Below, piece by piece: positions 53,060 to 63,540 of a stretch of DNA of 64,000 nucleotides. How positions within the stretch are numbered: position 1 is the stretch's first letter; each line of letters opens with the position of its first letter. The notes beneath the pieces are model-generated. The model did no database searches. It saw only the letters and a program-made list of their open reading frames with translations, and was not told where the DNA came from. The translations under genes and the position numbers were made by a program. The stretch is from Microglena sp. YARC. Lineage: Eukaryota > Chlorophyta > Chlorophyceae > Chlamydomonadales > Chlamydomonadaceae. The stretch covers positions 93,386,668 through 93,450,667 of the forward strand of contig CM039463.1 of NCBI GenBank assembly GCA_022414725.1, in the 5' to 3' direction.

Positions 53060-53153
53060 ACGTTTGGGGTTCAGTTCATTAGTGCTTTTTCTCTATAAGA
53101 CCTTCATATACGGTTGGGCAAGTCCCTTTAGCCTATTTGGCCTACCCCTGGAC
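53060..53153 (+). repeat. Dispersed repeat B, left part, split by LTR element
   Basis: Matches 52010-52090 up to CCCCTGGAC; the remainder (GTAACATACATACAT) resumes at 57979 after the retrotransposon. Confidence 0.85.
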
Positions 53154-53395
53154 TGTTATAGACCGGTTCTCCCGGTCCAGCTAGAGTGTCTTAGTGCGCC
53201 AGGCCCTCTGCCTGGAAGCTTCCATTGTAGTGCCTCTGCCCGATAGGGCCAGCACCTACCGGCGGCAGTACCCTGAGGTACTGTCGCCTTTCTCTTCTTA
53301 TACCTGCCATGTCGCCTGACATGCTATCACGATTGTAAGCATACGCCCTAGTCCATTCCCTGTGTCAGTGCTTACGACATAACGCTCCGGAAAGC
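53154..53395 (+). repeat. 5' LTR of element 2
   Basis: Begins TGTTATAGACCGG, ends CTCCGGAAAGC. TTCTTATACC near 53297 may be a promoter element. GATTATCGCTCATCACTGCC follows and may be the primer site. Confidence 0.93.
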
Positions 53396-53711
53396 AAAAG
53401 ATTATCGCTCATCACTGCCGCCCCGTGTTCCACTGCAACAGATTTGAGAGCATCAAATCTGTTATACTGTCCGTAGATCCCGAGCTCCCGCGCATCTGCA
53501 GTGTCTTCAACCGTTGCTGGCGCAACAACCGAAGAAAAAGGATCTCAGGCCCAGAAACACTTCTGATCGCTCAGGCACCCCCGCTGGAACACCAGCACGT
53601 TGCACCGGAACCCCCCCCCCCCCCCCCCCCCCCCACTGCGTCTACCCATCAGTTCCCCTCTCCTCCCCTTCCGCCATCCCCTCTAACACCGTCGGCCCCG
53701 CAAGCCAAAAC

Positions 53712-53744
<33 letters not shown>

Positions 53745-53896
53745 ACCCCCCGCCCCCCCCCATCCTCAAATTCCCGTCATCTACTTCCTGTAGAAGATCT
53801 CCATTTCCTCCTAACCACAAGATTTCCCCTTCCTCTTGCTCACTTTTTCTCATCCCATCGCGGATTCCCAATCCCAGTTCCACTCAAGACATCACG

Positions 53897-54304
53897 ATGC
53901 CAGGACGAAGAAATACTCCATACGATGGTAAGGGAGGTTACGATATCTTCGCAACCTGGTATGCAGAACTTGTGGCCCCGTTGCTCAAACAGTCCTCAGT
54001 CTTCTCAGTCGTTGATGGAGATCTAGACTATGACCCCATTGATGAACCCTCCAATGGTTACCACTACCCTAGAGACAGCAGAATAACACCCGTATCCAAC
54101 TATCTGGCTATGGACCATATTCTGCGTAACTGCACATCCACCCTTGCTGCAAAGCTAGACGCGCACACCAGTAACGCGGCTAAAGCTCTGCGCTACATTA
54201 GACTAAACTGGGGCCAAGGTTTCACCTTATCGCCCCACTTCTTCAAAGGCGTAAACCCCTTTTACGACTCCTACACAACTCTAACACCTCCCCACGCATC
54301 CTAA
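53897..54304 (+). CDS. gag-like N-terminal protein of element 2
   Basis: 135 aa starting MPGRRNTPYDGKGGYDIF. The pattern of an aromatic-rich N-terminus, WY..L, and AHT..AAKALRYI is shared with the gag of element 1. The stop lies at 54302-54304. The next frame (minus one) is open from 54184, so a frameshift or a deletion could join them. Before it, 53397-53896 is a leader with two C runs (53609-53632, 53713-53742). Confidence 0.6.
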   Translation: MPGRRNTPYDGKGGYDIFATWYAELVAPLLKQSSVFSVVDGDLDYDPIDEPSNGYHYPRDSRITPVSNYLAMDHILRNCTSTLAAKLDAHTSNAAKALRYIRLNWGQGFTLSPHFFKGVNPFYDSYTTLTPPHAS

Positions 54305-55836
54305 TACTATCCAGCTTCCACCCAGGATGCTGCTCTTCCTCCCTCTACCCCTGTTCACCAGCCCCTTCATCCCCGTCTGACGACGGCGACTCTACAGCTC
54401 CACCTACACCAACCTCGGACGGGGAGCCATCAGATCTCCGAGCTTTCGAGGATGCAGCAGCCGCCGCGGACCTGCTACGTGGAGCCATCCCTATGCTCAG
54501 CGCATGGGGACTCAACTTTGAAGTATCCCAACCAGTGCCCCCTGAACCCAGGCCACCAAACAGGCTACAAGGTATGTGGCCACCTGCATCTGCCCAGTGC
54601 CTCATATGTACAGGGTTTGGGCACACTGCCTCCATATGCCCCAACACTTCCCCCTTTGCCTCAGCTATTCACAACTGTGACTGTGGGGAACTTCGACATC
54701 ATGAGGGACAGTGCTGTGGGGAACTTCGACATCATGAGGGACAGTGCACCAGTTGTCAGAGACCCAGCAGCCCATCTCTCAGCACTCACCCCAACAAGCT
54801 GACAGAGGTCTGCATCAATTGCAATGGCAGAGGGCACTACAGGAAGCAATGCTTCTCTGCCACCAGAGTCCAACCAACCAGCAGGACCTGCGCAGACTGT
54901 GGAGGCTATGGCCACCATGAATCAAGATGTCCAAACCCCTGCCAGCCCACTACTCAACTGGATTCCCCACCCCAAGACTCTGGAGATGACTCTGGAGATG
55001 GCAACGAGCCCAAAACCGGTGAGAACCCTGATACCACTGACTCTGAGCTAGGACAGTTCCCCCCCACTCATGAGACCTCCCCCAGTGATTTATCTACTTG
55101 CTTCCACGGCCACTGGTGTCTCACCACAGACTCTACCTGGCACATGACTTCAAATGCTGATTGTCTTATCAGAATTACACCTCTCAACCCACCAGTGTCA
55201 GTCTTCCCCCCAAACTCCTCTACACCAGTTGTCTGCTGCTACACTGGCACAGCTGTACTTCAAGGTATAGGACTAGTAGTGACACTGCTCAATGTCCTTC
55301 TTGTGCCCGTGCCCAACTCCTTCAACCTCATCAGTGCTCCTGCAATCATGGCTTATGACGAAGACATACACATTCATACTGACTGTTGTACTTCACAGAT
55401 TGAGCTGTCATACCAGCATGGAGACGGTCTGATCTGCTACACTACTGGTCTGGAGTGCCACGCATCATCAGCAAGTGGACTGTACACCACCAGTCTGTAC
55501 CAGCCTTCTCCTTCTGATCACCCAGACAACGACCTTCCTGATCACCCATGGTACCTTGAACCCTACACCATGGTTCATCACCTGGGGCCAGCAGGCAAGT
55601 CCAAGTGGAGACAACGCTTCTCTAACTCTTCCCCTCCCCCTCCTCCACCTGCACCTCCTTCTCCCCCTGCCCCACCTGCCCCACCTCCTCCTGCCCCACC
55701 TGTCCCACCTCCTCCTTCTCCAGCCCACCTCCTCCTCCCCCTGCCCCTCCTCCTGCCCCCACTCCTCCAGCACCTCCCCCTCCTCCCAATCATAGGAAAG
55801 AATCCCCACAGGAAAGAATCCCCTCAGAACTCATGA
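54184..55836 (+). CDS. Zinc-knuckle and protease-like protein of element 2
   Basis: Frame open from 54184; first Met at 54493 (447 aa). Knuckles CLICTGFGHTASIC (about residue 36), CINCNGRGHYRKQC and CADCGGYGHHESRC follow CX2CX4HX4C, as in retroviral nucleocapsid; a partial CDCGELRHHEGQC unit is duplicated between the first two. A copia protease-like stretch follows (WCLTTDSTWHMTSN, then LLNVLLVP and GLYTTS), but the D-S/T-G catalytic triplet is replaced by T-T-D, so it should be inactive. The C-terminus is Pro-rich (55630-55800). Whether it starts at 54493 or by frameshift from gag is unknown. Confidence 0.65.
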
Positions 55837-56036
55837 CATGCTGGAACTGTGGAGGCTATGGCCATAACTCCCTCCAATGCCCTAGTGGCCCAACTAACCT
55901 TGCATTTAGACCACCCCCCAAGATCCCAACCCCAGTCCCTGACCCACATGAACCCAATGCAGCAGACCTCACACATGTCATTCAAGGTTTCCTAGGCCAA
56001 CTCACACCCCCTGCCACACCCAATGTGTCTAAATAA
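55833..56036 (+). CDS. Short zinc-knuckle frame of element 2
   Basis: ATG at 55833 overlaps the upstream stop (TCATGACATG). Encodes MTCWNCGGYGHNSLQC, almost the same as the single knuckle of element 1, then Pro-rich sequence, ending at TAA 56034-56036. The same frame reopens at once. Confidence 0.55.
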   Translation: MTCWNCGGYGHNSLQCPSGPTNLAFRPPPKIPTPVPDPHEPNAADLTHVIQGFLGQLTPPATPNVSK

Positions 56037-57134
56037 CCCCTACAACCTCCCCCAGGATTTCCAGATGAACTCTTAGACTGGCCCACAGTCCAAGACCTGC
56101 CCTCCACATGGGCAGAATGCTGTATAGCATCTGGATTTAACCCCATTCCCAACCTTCCTACCCCACCCACTGTTCCTACCAAAAACACTAGGTCAGCAAC
56201 CAAGAAACATAATTCAGATGCTCAAAAAGTCCTTGGCCACCTGACCAAAATGCATGCAACCCTGACCCATATGTACCACAGTGTCACAGTTTCCCTCCAC
56301 ACCAACGTTGCAAACCAACCACAACCTCAGCCCCTGCAGACCCAACAAATCCCCAGACCAGCCCAAATCAGAAGCCACCCACCAAGCATATTCAAACCTG
56401 TTGGTATCACAAACTTCTCCCCAAACCCATCTCCACAATCAAGTGACTATGAATCTGATGATGTCCCAAACAACAGCACTACATGCAGGGTCAGCTTCAA
56501 TTGCCTTGTAGGAACCCACCCAGGACACTATCCCCTAGGTGATCTCATGACCATATTGGAAAAGATCTGCCAACCAACAACAGTACCACCACAGCTCCTG
56601 GTCAACATGTTCAGAGTACCTATGTACCAACTCATCACAACATTTTTCGAACAGTACCAACACCTCAGATCACTGCCCAATGCCATCTGGTCCACATCAG
56701 ACATGCCTAAACACCCAGCCATTATCATTTCACCCCTCCACCTCCACACTAGCAGCCTAGCCACACTAGTACACCAGTATGACACCTGCTCCCCCCATAT
56801 CAAAGATCAGCTCAAATGGACCATCTGCCTGCAAGCTGCCCTTGTTAGTGCATACTCATTGGCCACACACAGACAGCCTGGCATACTCATGCATTCCCAC
56901 CAGATCAGAGTTGACAATGAAGCAAGTCCCTTCCGCATCTACATTGATGAGATCATCCTACCCTGGAACCACCAAGACTACTTCATCCTCAACTCATTTC
57001 CACCTGAGTTCCACCCTGACCCTACACCTGATCTGTGGGATGACTTCCACCAGTGCATCACCAAGAGGCTCAAGCGAGATGGGTTCTACCAAGTACCATA
57101 CTCCCCAGACCTCCCTGCAGAAGACCCAGCATAA
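56037..57134 (+). CDS. C-terminal frame of element 2, unrecognised
   Basis: 366 codons in frame with the short knuckle frame, separated by one TAA. First Met at 56250 (294 aa). N-terminal third Pro/Gln/Asn-rich; the remainder is well mixed with alpha-helical character and conserved-looking Trp residues. No reverse transcriptase or integrase motif. Could be a second structural protein, or readthrough could fuse it to the knuckle. Confidence 0.5.
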   Translation, partial: PLQPPPGFPDELLDWPTVQDLPSTWAECCIASGFNPIPNLPTPPTVPTKNTRSATKKHNSDAQKVLGHLTKMHATLTHMYHSVTVSLHTNVANQPQPQPLQTQQIPRPAQIRSHPPSIFKPVGITNFSPNPSPQSSDYESDDVPNNSTTCRVSFNCLVGTHPGHYPLGDLMTILEKICQPTTVPPQLLVNMFRVPMYQLITTFFEQYQHLRSLPNAIWSTSDMPKHPAIIISPLHLHTSSLATLVHQYDTCSPHIKDQLKWTICLQAALVSAYSLATHRQPGILMHSHQIRVDNEASPFRIYIDEIILPWNHQDYFILNSFPPEFHPDPTPDLWDDFHQCITKRLKRDGFYQVPYSPDLPAEDPA

Positions 57135-57726
57135 ATTGAAGGCATCCCTGCTTCTCCAATTTCAGCTGGCCTCTCTCCAAGCCCAAGCTCTCCTATTATG
57201 ATAAATCTCTTATCATGGGGGGGAATATCCTGACTTGTGCTCCTGAGCTGATACAGAGTTACAGAACATTGATCCATAGTTCCCCCTAGCATTAATCTGA
57301 AGATCCTGACTTATAATACCTTATAGATGATACTGGAAGTACCTCACCATGTCCTTCCATCTGGATTGATAGTCATGAGCTAGCGGGGGACGTCTACCTT
57401 AAAGTTGTTTACCATAATGGCAATCGCACAGATTGCTATCCAGTCCTTTTAGCTGAACAAGGCCCTATGGCTGCACCTTCCTGGCAGCTAGATAATAGAT
57501 GATAGTTATACTGTACTCCCCTTGCCCCTTGTTCTCTCCTAAATGTACCTGCATATGCCCCACAAGGACAAGTATCATTCCTTGATGAACACTGGCCAGC
57601 CAGAAGCCTATGCCCTTGTGCTCCCTTATGCACCAGCTATTTCTTTTCACTCTAGCTTCCCCTTTCTTTTGAACCTCCTAATTCCAGTAATTCTTCTGAA
57701 TGAAGAATACCAGGAATTGGGGGGGA
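57135..57726 (+). other. 3' internal non-coding part of element 2
   Basis: No long frame. Ends in a purine-rich tract (AGGAATTGGGGGGGA) just before the 3' LTR, the expected plus-strand primer. Confidence 0.7.
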
Positions 57727-57968
57727 TGTTATAGACCGGTTCTCCCGGTCCAGCTAGAGTGTCTTAGTGCGCCAGGCCCTCTGCCTGGAAGCTTCCATTG
57801 TAGTGCCTCTGCCCGATAGGGCCAGCACCTACCGGCGGCAGTACCCTGAGGTACTGTCGCCTTTCTCTTCTTATACCTGCCATGTCGGCTGACATGCTAT
57901 CACGATTGTAAGCATACGCCCTAGTCCATTCCCTGTGTCAGTGCTTACGACATAACGCTCCGGAAAGC
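57727..57968 (+). repeat. 3' LTR of element 2
   Basis: Same length as the 5' LTR and identical except for one C/G change seen near 57889. Preceded by the polypurine tract. Confidence 0.93.
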
Positions 57969-59603
57969 TAAATGGGCGGTAACATACATACATACATACT
58001 ACTACATCACACTCCTGAGTACATAATGCAATCAGATGTAGACAGTTTAGAGACATGTCCAATCTGCTTTTACTAAGTTGTGTGGAATCTGCTGCCCAAG
58101 GAGTGGAGAATACTTTTTTGCCTCAGTTGTGAAAGGATTTCACCCCAGGAGGTGGATCACCCTACAGATCACGAGGTAGGGACTAGCCAAATAAGCTGCA
58201 GGGGATCCTCTTACCTGTGAGGCACAATAATATTTTATTTTGAAACTGAATTGTTACGTGCTTTCCAGCCAACTCTGGGCTGCTCGCAAGTCGCAATCTT
58301 CCACCTCCAAGTCCCCTAAGTCCCCCAGTACTAAATCATGGTACGAACTCGTACCGATTATATGCTCGTCCAAGTCTCTTTGTAACGACTTGTCAAGGTC
58401 ACCGTCTTCCATTATTTGATGAAAGGAATTCACCCCAGGAGGTGGGTCTCACGAGTTCTGACCCAATCCAGCGGCACCGAGAATTCAGTTCTAATGCTGT
58501 TGCCACTCTTACAAAGAGTAGGCACACTATTTTGAGTAATGCCAAGTCCTCCCGTGCGATACGGTAAACCAGGGGGGGCAACTTATGTATGTATGGTACA
58601 GTACAGGGTTAGGCCAAATAGGTTAAAGGGACTTGCACAACCGTGATAGGAAGGGCTACACAGAAAAATAATTGATGAACTGTACCCCAAACAATCGTTT
58701 TACCGACGGGGGCCCTGAGTTCGTGCTACAGTGATCAGCTTAGGCAGCTCCCTAAGCCAGCTACTGAGCTAAACCCACATCAATTTGCAGTTATTGACAG
58801 CTAATCATGTCAGCTGGCAGGTGCCCTAGGTTGCGTTAGCTTCGGCTGAACAGGTGGCCTGAAGTGTGGAGCTGCCTAAGAGCTGCTACTGGTAGCTGAA
58901 AATAAAAGCGACAAGTTTACCGCTTGACTACCGGTAGAACGTTTTGTTACGACTGACCTGAAAAGAGAGATTTCGAGTTTTTAACACTTTTATAACGTGC
59001 TGGCGCTCATATATGATCTCAGCAAGAATATTTCAATTATTACCGTTTATTATTTGCTAATTTGCAGCAGTTTGAAAATTTAAACATATTTTATAGGCAG
59101 CTCAGCTCCGGCTTACGCTGTGGTGTCACGTCCTGTGAGTAACTGTATTACACGGATGTAACAATTTCAATTTCAATATAGGCAGCTCCCCGGGCTCTCT
59201 CTTCATCCAAAGCTTAAGCAACCTCATGCACATGGAAGCTGATATCGCCAGCTTTCCGATGCCCCAGGCATCTTTAGATTTGGCCCTGTGGCAATCTGAG
59301 GGAGATGCCTAGAAGCTGATGCTGGTAGCCGAAAAGAAAAGCAGTGATATTGAACCTGCTTTGCCTCGATTTGATCGAGGAAGCTGGGCCAATTCTCAAA
59401 TCTCAAATCCTCCCGCCTCGCGCCTCCACGCCACCCTAGAAGCTCCCGTTGTAGCTAACTAGCTACAAGCTAGGACCATGCGAAATTGTAGCTACACCCC
59501 TACAAACCGACAGAACCTGTAGCAACGACTACACTCAATTCTGGTCGCCTCTAGGGCGAATTACCTCCAATTACGCCCCCATCCCAACGAAATCTGTGTT
59601 ACA
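57969..59603. other. Spacer with dispersed repeats B, C and E
   Basis: Repeat E copy at 58240-58320, repeat B on the minus strand at 58580-58735 (GGGGGCCCTGAGTTCGTGCT at its end), repeat C at 58730-58910 and 59170-59390. No gene recognised. Confidence 0.6.
58580..58735 (-). repeat. Dispersed repeat B, full copy
   Basis: Starts with a CATACATACATAAGTT tail when reversed and contains AGGCCAAATAGGTTAAAGGG on the plus strand. Same boundaries as 51959-52104. Confidence 0.8.
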
Positions 59604-59856
59604 ATGCCGATTAGCTCACTCGCAGTTCCTAGAGCACAGGCAAGCTGCTCAACCTTGTCGCGGCCTGATGGCCTGATGGCCAGGCGGCGATATTCGAATC
59701 AAGTGCTTCATTCGAAGTGCAACCTAGGACGAATTTTCATCCGTACTGCGCGCTCTGGGGTGAACAGCACAACATGCGGAGTAGCGGGTGCGGATGAGGG
59801 GACGAGTTCGCGCGTCAGCACCAGCCGCGTCGAGGGGGCTGTAGATAATGAAGCTG
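59604..59856 (+). CDS. Candidate first exon of a further gene, partial
   Basis: ATG at 59604 opens 84 codons rich in Ser, Thr, Arg and Ala with few acids before residue 70, resembling an organelle targeting peptide, up to a good donor GTGAGC at 59857. A downstream frame from 59898 (NAQIKGRNAYHKYAMQK) follows a TTTAG acceptor, but its phase does not fit this donor. The G/T-rich blocks that follow (60320-61960, 63540-64000) resemble the intron composition after donors in PDK and eIF2-alpha. No family recognised. Confidence 0.3.
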
Positions 59857-59934
59857 GTGAGCATTGTCTCGTTGCATTGTCTCTGTGCATCTGCTGATTT
59901 AGAATGCCCAGATCAAGGGGCGAAACGCGTATCA

Positions 59935-60310
59935 CAAATATGCCATGCAGAAACTGTTACCCCAGAAAGCTGGTCCAACTGCCAACTGTGGGGACAATTT
60001 GAGCAAAGTTTCTTGCACTGGTCGTAAGCCTGTAGTCCAAGGTTGCAATACAAAAACTGCCATGCAGTGGTTGTTACCCAACAGTCCAAGATACTATACA
60101 AAAGAACATGCAGTTGTTGTCACCCTGTAGTCCGAGGTTGCAAACGCATAGCTTTTATCTATATATGAGCAAGGTCAGGTTAAGTTTGAGCATGGATGCA
60201 GCGTATGCCTAACTGAATAGCCCTATTGCCAACAATGATCAAGATCTGGCTAAGCTTCTGACATAAGTGAAGTCCAACATTGTAACTCCAAAAAACATCC
60301 AGGTGTTGTC
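59935..60310 (+). repeat. Degenerate GCAGTTGTTGTCACCCTGTA repeat
   Basis: Units of about 60-110 bp with CCATGCAG..GTTGTTACCC and GTCC(A)AGGTTGCA; another unit recurs at 62000-62035. Confidence 0.7.
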
Positions 60311-60324
60311 ACCCTGTTGTCCAA

Positions 60325-60880
60325 GGTTGCAGATGTGGTTCAGATTGTGTGTTTGTTCAGATGTGGTTCAGGTTGTGTGTTCAGATGTGGTTCAGATTGT
60401 GTGTTCAGATTGTGTGTTTGTTCAGATGTGGTTCAGATTGTGTGTTCAGATTGTGTGTTTGTTCAGATGTGGTTCAGGTTGTGTGTTCAGGTGTGTGTTT
60501 GTTCAGATGTGGTTCTAATCGTATGCTCAGATGTGTTTGTTCAGATGTGGTTCAGGTTGTGTGTTCAGATGTGTGTTTGTTCAGATGTGGTTCAGAGTGT
60601 GTGTTCAGATTGTGTGTTTGTTCAGATGTGGTTCAGGTTGTGTGTTCAGATTGTGTGTTTGTTCAGATGTGGTTCAGGTTGTGTGTTCAGATTGTGTGTT
60701 TGTTCAGATGTGGTTCAGATTGTATGTTCAGATGTGTTTGTTCAGATGTGGTTCAGGTTGTGTGTTCAGATGTGTGTTTGTTCAGATGTGGTTCAGGTTG
60801 TGTGTTCAGATGTGTGCTTGTTCAAGTGGCTTTGTTCAGATGTGGTTCAGGTTGTGTGTTCAGATTGTGTGTTGACAGTG
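60325..60880 (+). repeat. GTTCAGATGTGGTTCAGGTT minisatellite
   Basis: About 20 units of 25-41 bp with TTGTGTGTTCAGATTGTGTG. Leads directly into a (GGT)n array, so one false frame of 555 codons spans both. Confidence 0.95.
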
Positions 60881-60884
60881 GTGT

Positions 60885-61962
60885 TGACAGTGGTGGTGGT
60901 GGTGGCAGTGGTGGTGACAGTGGTGGTGGTGGTGATGACAGTGGTGGTGGTGGTGGTGACAGTGGTGGTGGTGGTGATGACAGTGGTGGTGGAGGTGGTA
61001 ACAGTGGTGGTGGTGGTGACAGTGGGGGTGGTGGTGATGGCAGTGGTGGTGGTGGTGGTGACAGTGGTGGTGGTGGTGGTGATGAAAGTGGTGGTGGAGG
61101 TGGTGAGAGTGGTGGTGGTGGTAATGACAGTGGTGGTGGAGGTGGTGACAGTGGTGGTGGTGGTAATGACAGTGGTGGTGGTGGTGATGGCAGTGGTGGT
61201 GGAGGTGGTGACAGTGGTGGTGGTGGTGATGACAGTGGTGGTGGTGGTTGTGACAGTGGTGGTGGTGGTGATGACAGTGGTGGTGGAGGTGGTGACAGTG
61301 GTGGTGGTGGTGGTGATGACAGTAGTAGTGGTGGTGGCAGTGGTGGTGACAGTGGTGGTGGTGGTGATGACAGTGGTGGTGGAGGTGGTGACAGTGGTGG
61401 TGGTGGTGATGACAGTGGTGGTGGTGGTGGTGGTGGTAACAGTGGTGGTGGTGGTGACAGTGGTGGTGGTGGTGGTGGTGACAGTGGTGGTGGTGGTGGT
61501 GATGAAAAGTGGTGGTGGAGGTGGTGAGAGTGGTGGTGGTGGTAATGACAGTGGTGGTGGAGGTGGTGATAGTGGTGGTGGTGGTGGTAATGACAGTGGT
61601 GGTGGTGGTGATGGCAGTGGTGGTGGAGGTGGTGACAGTGGTGGTGGTGGTGATGACAGTGGTGGTGGTGGTTGTGACAGTGGTGGTGGTGGTGATGACA
61701 GTGGTGGTGGAGGTGGTGACAGTGGTGGTGGTGGTGGTGATGACAGTGGTAGTGGTGGTGGCAGTGGTGGTGGTGGTGATGACAGTGGTGGTGGAGGTGG
61801 TGACAGTGGTGGTGGTGGTGATGACAGTTGTGGTGGTGGTGGTGGTGGTGGTGACAGTGGTGGTGGTGGTGGTGGTGATGACAGTGGTGGTGGAGTTGGT
61901 GACAGTGGTGGTGGTGGTGATGACAGTGGTGGTGGTGGTGGTGGTGGTGACAGTGGACACCC
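60885..61962 (+). repeat. (GGT)n with GATGACAGT interruptions, about 1.1 kb
   Basis: GGTGGTGGTGGTGACAGT units of 15-24 bp, in higher-order blocks. A block of several hundred bases from about 61080 recurs from about 61497. Gly/Ser/Asp, Val/Met/Thr, His and Pro/Ser frames are all artefacts. Confidence 0.97.
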
Positions 61963-62099
61963 CAAAAGACCAAAAGGCAGCTGATTGAGGTGGTCATTCT
62001 AGATGTTACCCTATAGTCCAAGGTTGCACCTGCATAGCCATCAGTGGGAATGTTTGCTATCCTCACATGGTTCCCATTTCTTGAAGCTTCTTTGAATGC

Positions 62100-63540
62100 A
62101 TTCACTTTTCAGCTAGCCTCTGCACAACTATGATTGTACTGTATTCTCTCTTTCCAGCTCAGCCAATGCACAACTCAACTTTAGTTGTACAGCTTTCACT
62201 TCTCAGCCAGCCTCTGCACAACAATTATTTTACTGTATTCTCTCTTTCCAGCTCAGCCAATGCACAACTCAACCATAGTTGTACCGCATGCACTTCTCGG
62301 CCTGCCACTGTAGCCAGAGACTCAGCTGAAAAGAGAATACGGTACAATTATGATCAAGTTGTGCATTGGCTGAGCTGGAAAGAGGGAATACAGTAAAATA
62401 ATTGTTGTGCAGAGGCTGGCTGAGAAGTGAATACGGTACAATTATGATCAAGTTGTGCATTGGCTGAGCTGGAAAGAGGGGATCCGGTACAAGAATAGTT
62501 GTGTATTGCATGGGCTGAGCTAGAAAAAGGGTATACAGTACAATTGTGGTACAGTTGTGTGGTGCATGGGCTGAGCTGGAAAGAGAGAGTAAGGTACATT
62601 TATAATCAAGCAGTGCATGGGCTGAGCTCGAAAGAGGGAATGCGGTACAAGTCCTAGGAAATTTGCCGAGTATGTTGGCTGTCAGAGCAACAGGTGGCAC
62701 AGGAATTGAGTACAGCGGAGCAAAGACAGGTTTTACGACTGCGTAGGAAGAGCCAGGGTTACTTGCTGACAATCAATCAATCTATCAACCGGACAAAGGT
62801 TGAACTCTGGAGGCTCCCACCTCCCGAAAGGGGGGGCTCCGCCAAGAATTACAAGGGAGTAGTGCATGGGCTGAGCTGGAAAGAGGGAATACGGTGCAAG
62901 TATGGTACAGTTGTGTGGTGCAAAAGCTGAGCTGGAAACAGGGAATACGGTACAAGTCCTAGGAAAGCAACAGGTGGCACTGGAATCGAGTGCAGCAGAC
63001 CGAATACAGGTGTTACTACTGGTTAGGCCCAGGGTTACTTGCTGACAATCAATCAACATACCAACTGGATAGAGGGGTAACTCTGGAGGCTCCGCCAACA
63101 GTTATAATCGAGTAGAGCATGACAGGGTAATTCAAAGCGCGCGCTTTTGCGCTTTTGAGCGCTGACTTTTTGACCCCCTCTGCGCTTTAAGTGCAGATTT
63201 TTGCAAACCCTTGTGGGCGCTGCAAGCAATTTTTGCGCTTTTTGCACTACAAAGCGCAGTTTTTTTGTTTTCAAGTGCGCTAAAGCGCTGGCCAATTTGG
63301 CCATTTGAAGTACCCTGGTGCATGAGCTGAGCTGGAAAGAGTTAATACTTAACAGTTATAATCGAGTAGTGCATGTGCTGAGCTGGAAAGAGGGAATAAG
63401 GTGCACGTATGGTACAGTTGTATGGTGCATGGGCTGAGCTAGGAAGAGTATACAGTACAATTGTAATCGAGTAGTGCATGGGCTGAGCTGGAAAGAGGGA
63501 ATATGTTACAATTATGGTGCAGTCGTATGGTGCATGGGCT
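62100..63540. repeat. GGCTGAGCTGGAAAGAGGGA array with inverted start
   Basis: Units of about 55-125 bp, reversed (CTCTTTCCAGCTCAGCC) at 62150-62330 and direct from 62360 on. Switch point near 62335. TTGGCTGAGCTGG fits the pol III A-box consensus, but no B box follows. Contains a MITE at 63123. Confidence 0.85.
63123..63317. mobile_element. hAT-like MITE, family M1, in the array
   Basis: CAGGGTAATTCAAA ... TTTGAAGTACCCTG with flanks GAGCATGA / GTGCATGA (63115-63122, 63318-63325, 7 of 8). The GCGC-rich interior is as in the 5506 copy. Confidence 0.88.

Larger units (their letters stand above)
53154..57968 (+). mobile_element. Complete copia-like LTR retrotransposon without visible RT (element 2)
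   Basis: Two 242-bp LTRs differ at about one base (CATGTCGCCTG versus CATGTCGGCTG), implying recent insertion. A polypurine tract (AATTGGGGGGGA) directly precedes the 3' LTR. The interior encodes gag-like, zinc-knuckle and protease-like regions and a 366-codon C-terminal frame. No YVDD reverse transcriptase, RNase H or clear integrase is visible, so movement would need proteins from another element. It sits in a copy of repeat B whose unbroken form is at 51959-52104. Confidence 0.88.

Noticed and set aside
53396..53420. Definite tRNA primer-binding site
   Set aside because: TTATCGC is shared in position with element 1, but no tRNA could be matched with confidence from the sequence alone.
54345..54647. 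Minus-strand frames within element 2
   Set aside because: Antisense to the knuckle-coding frame, which has the recognisable motifs.
60317..61984. 555-codon open frame, Cys/Val then Gly/Ser/Asp-rich
   Set aside because: Spans two simple-sequence arrays; all frames on both strands are long because the repeat lacks stop codons.
60822..62105. Minus-strand frames of 366-427 codons rich in His, Pro or Thr
   Set aside because: Reverse reading of the same (GGT)n array.
62340..63540. Pol III promoters from the A-box-like GGCTGAGCTGG
   Set aside because: No B box follows in any unit, so the match is probably chance.
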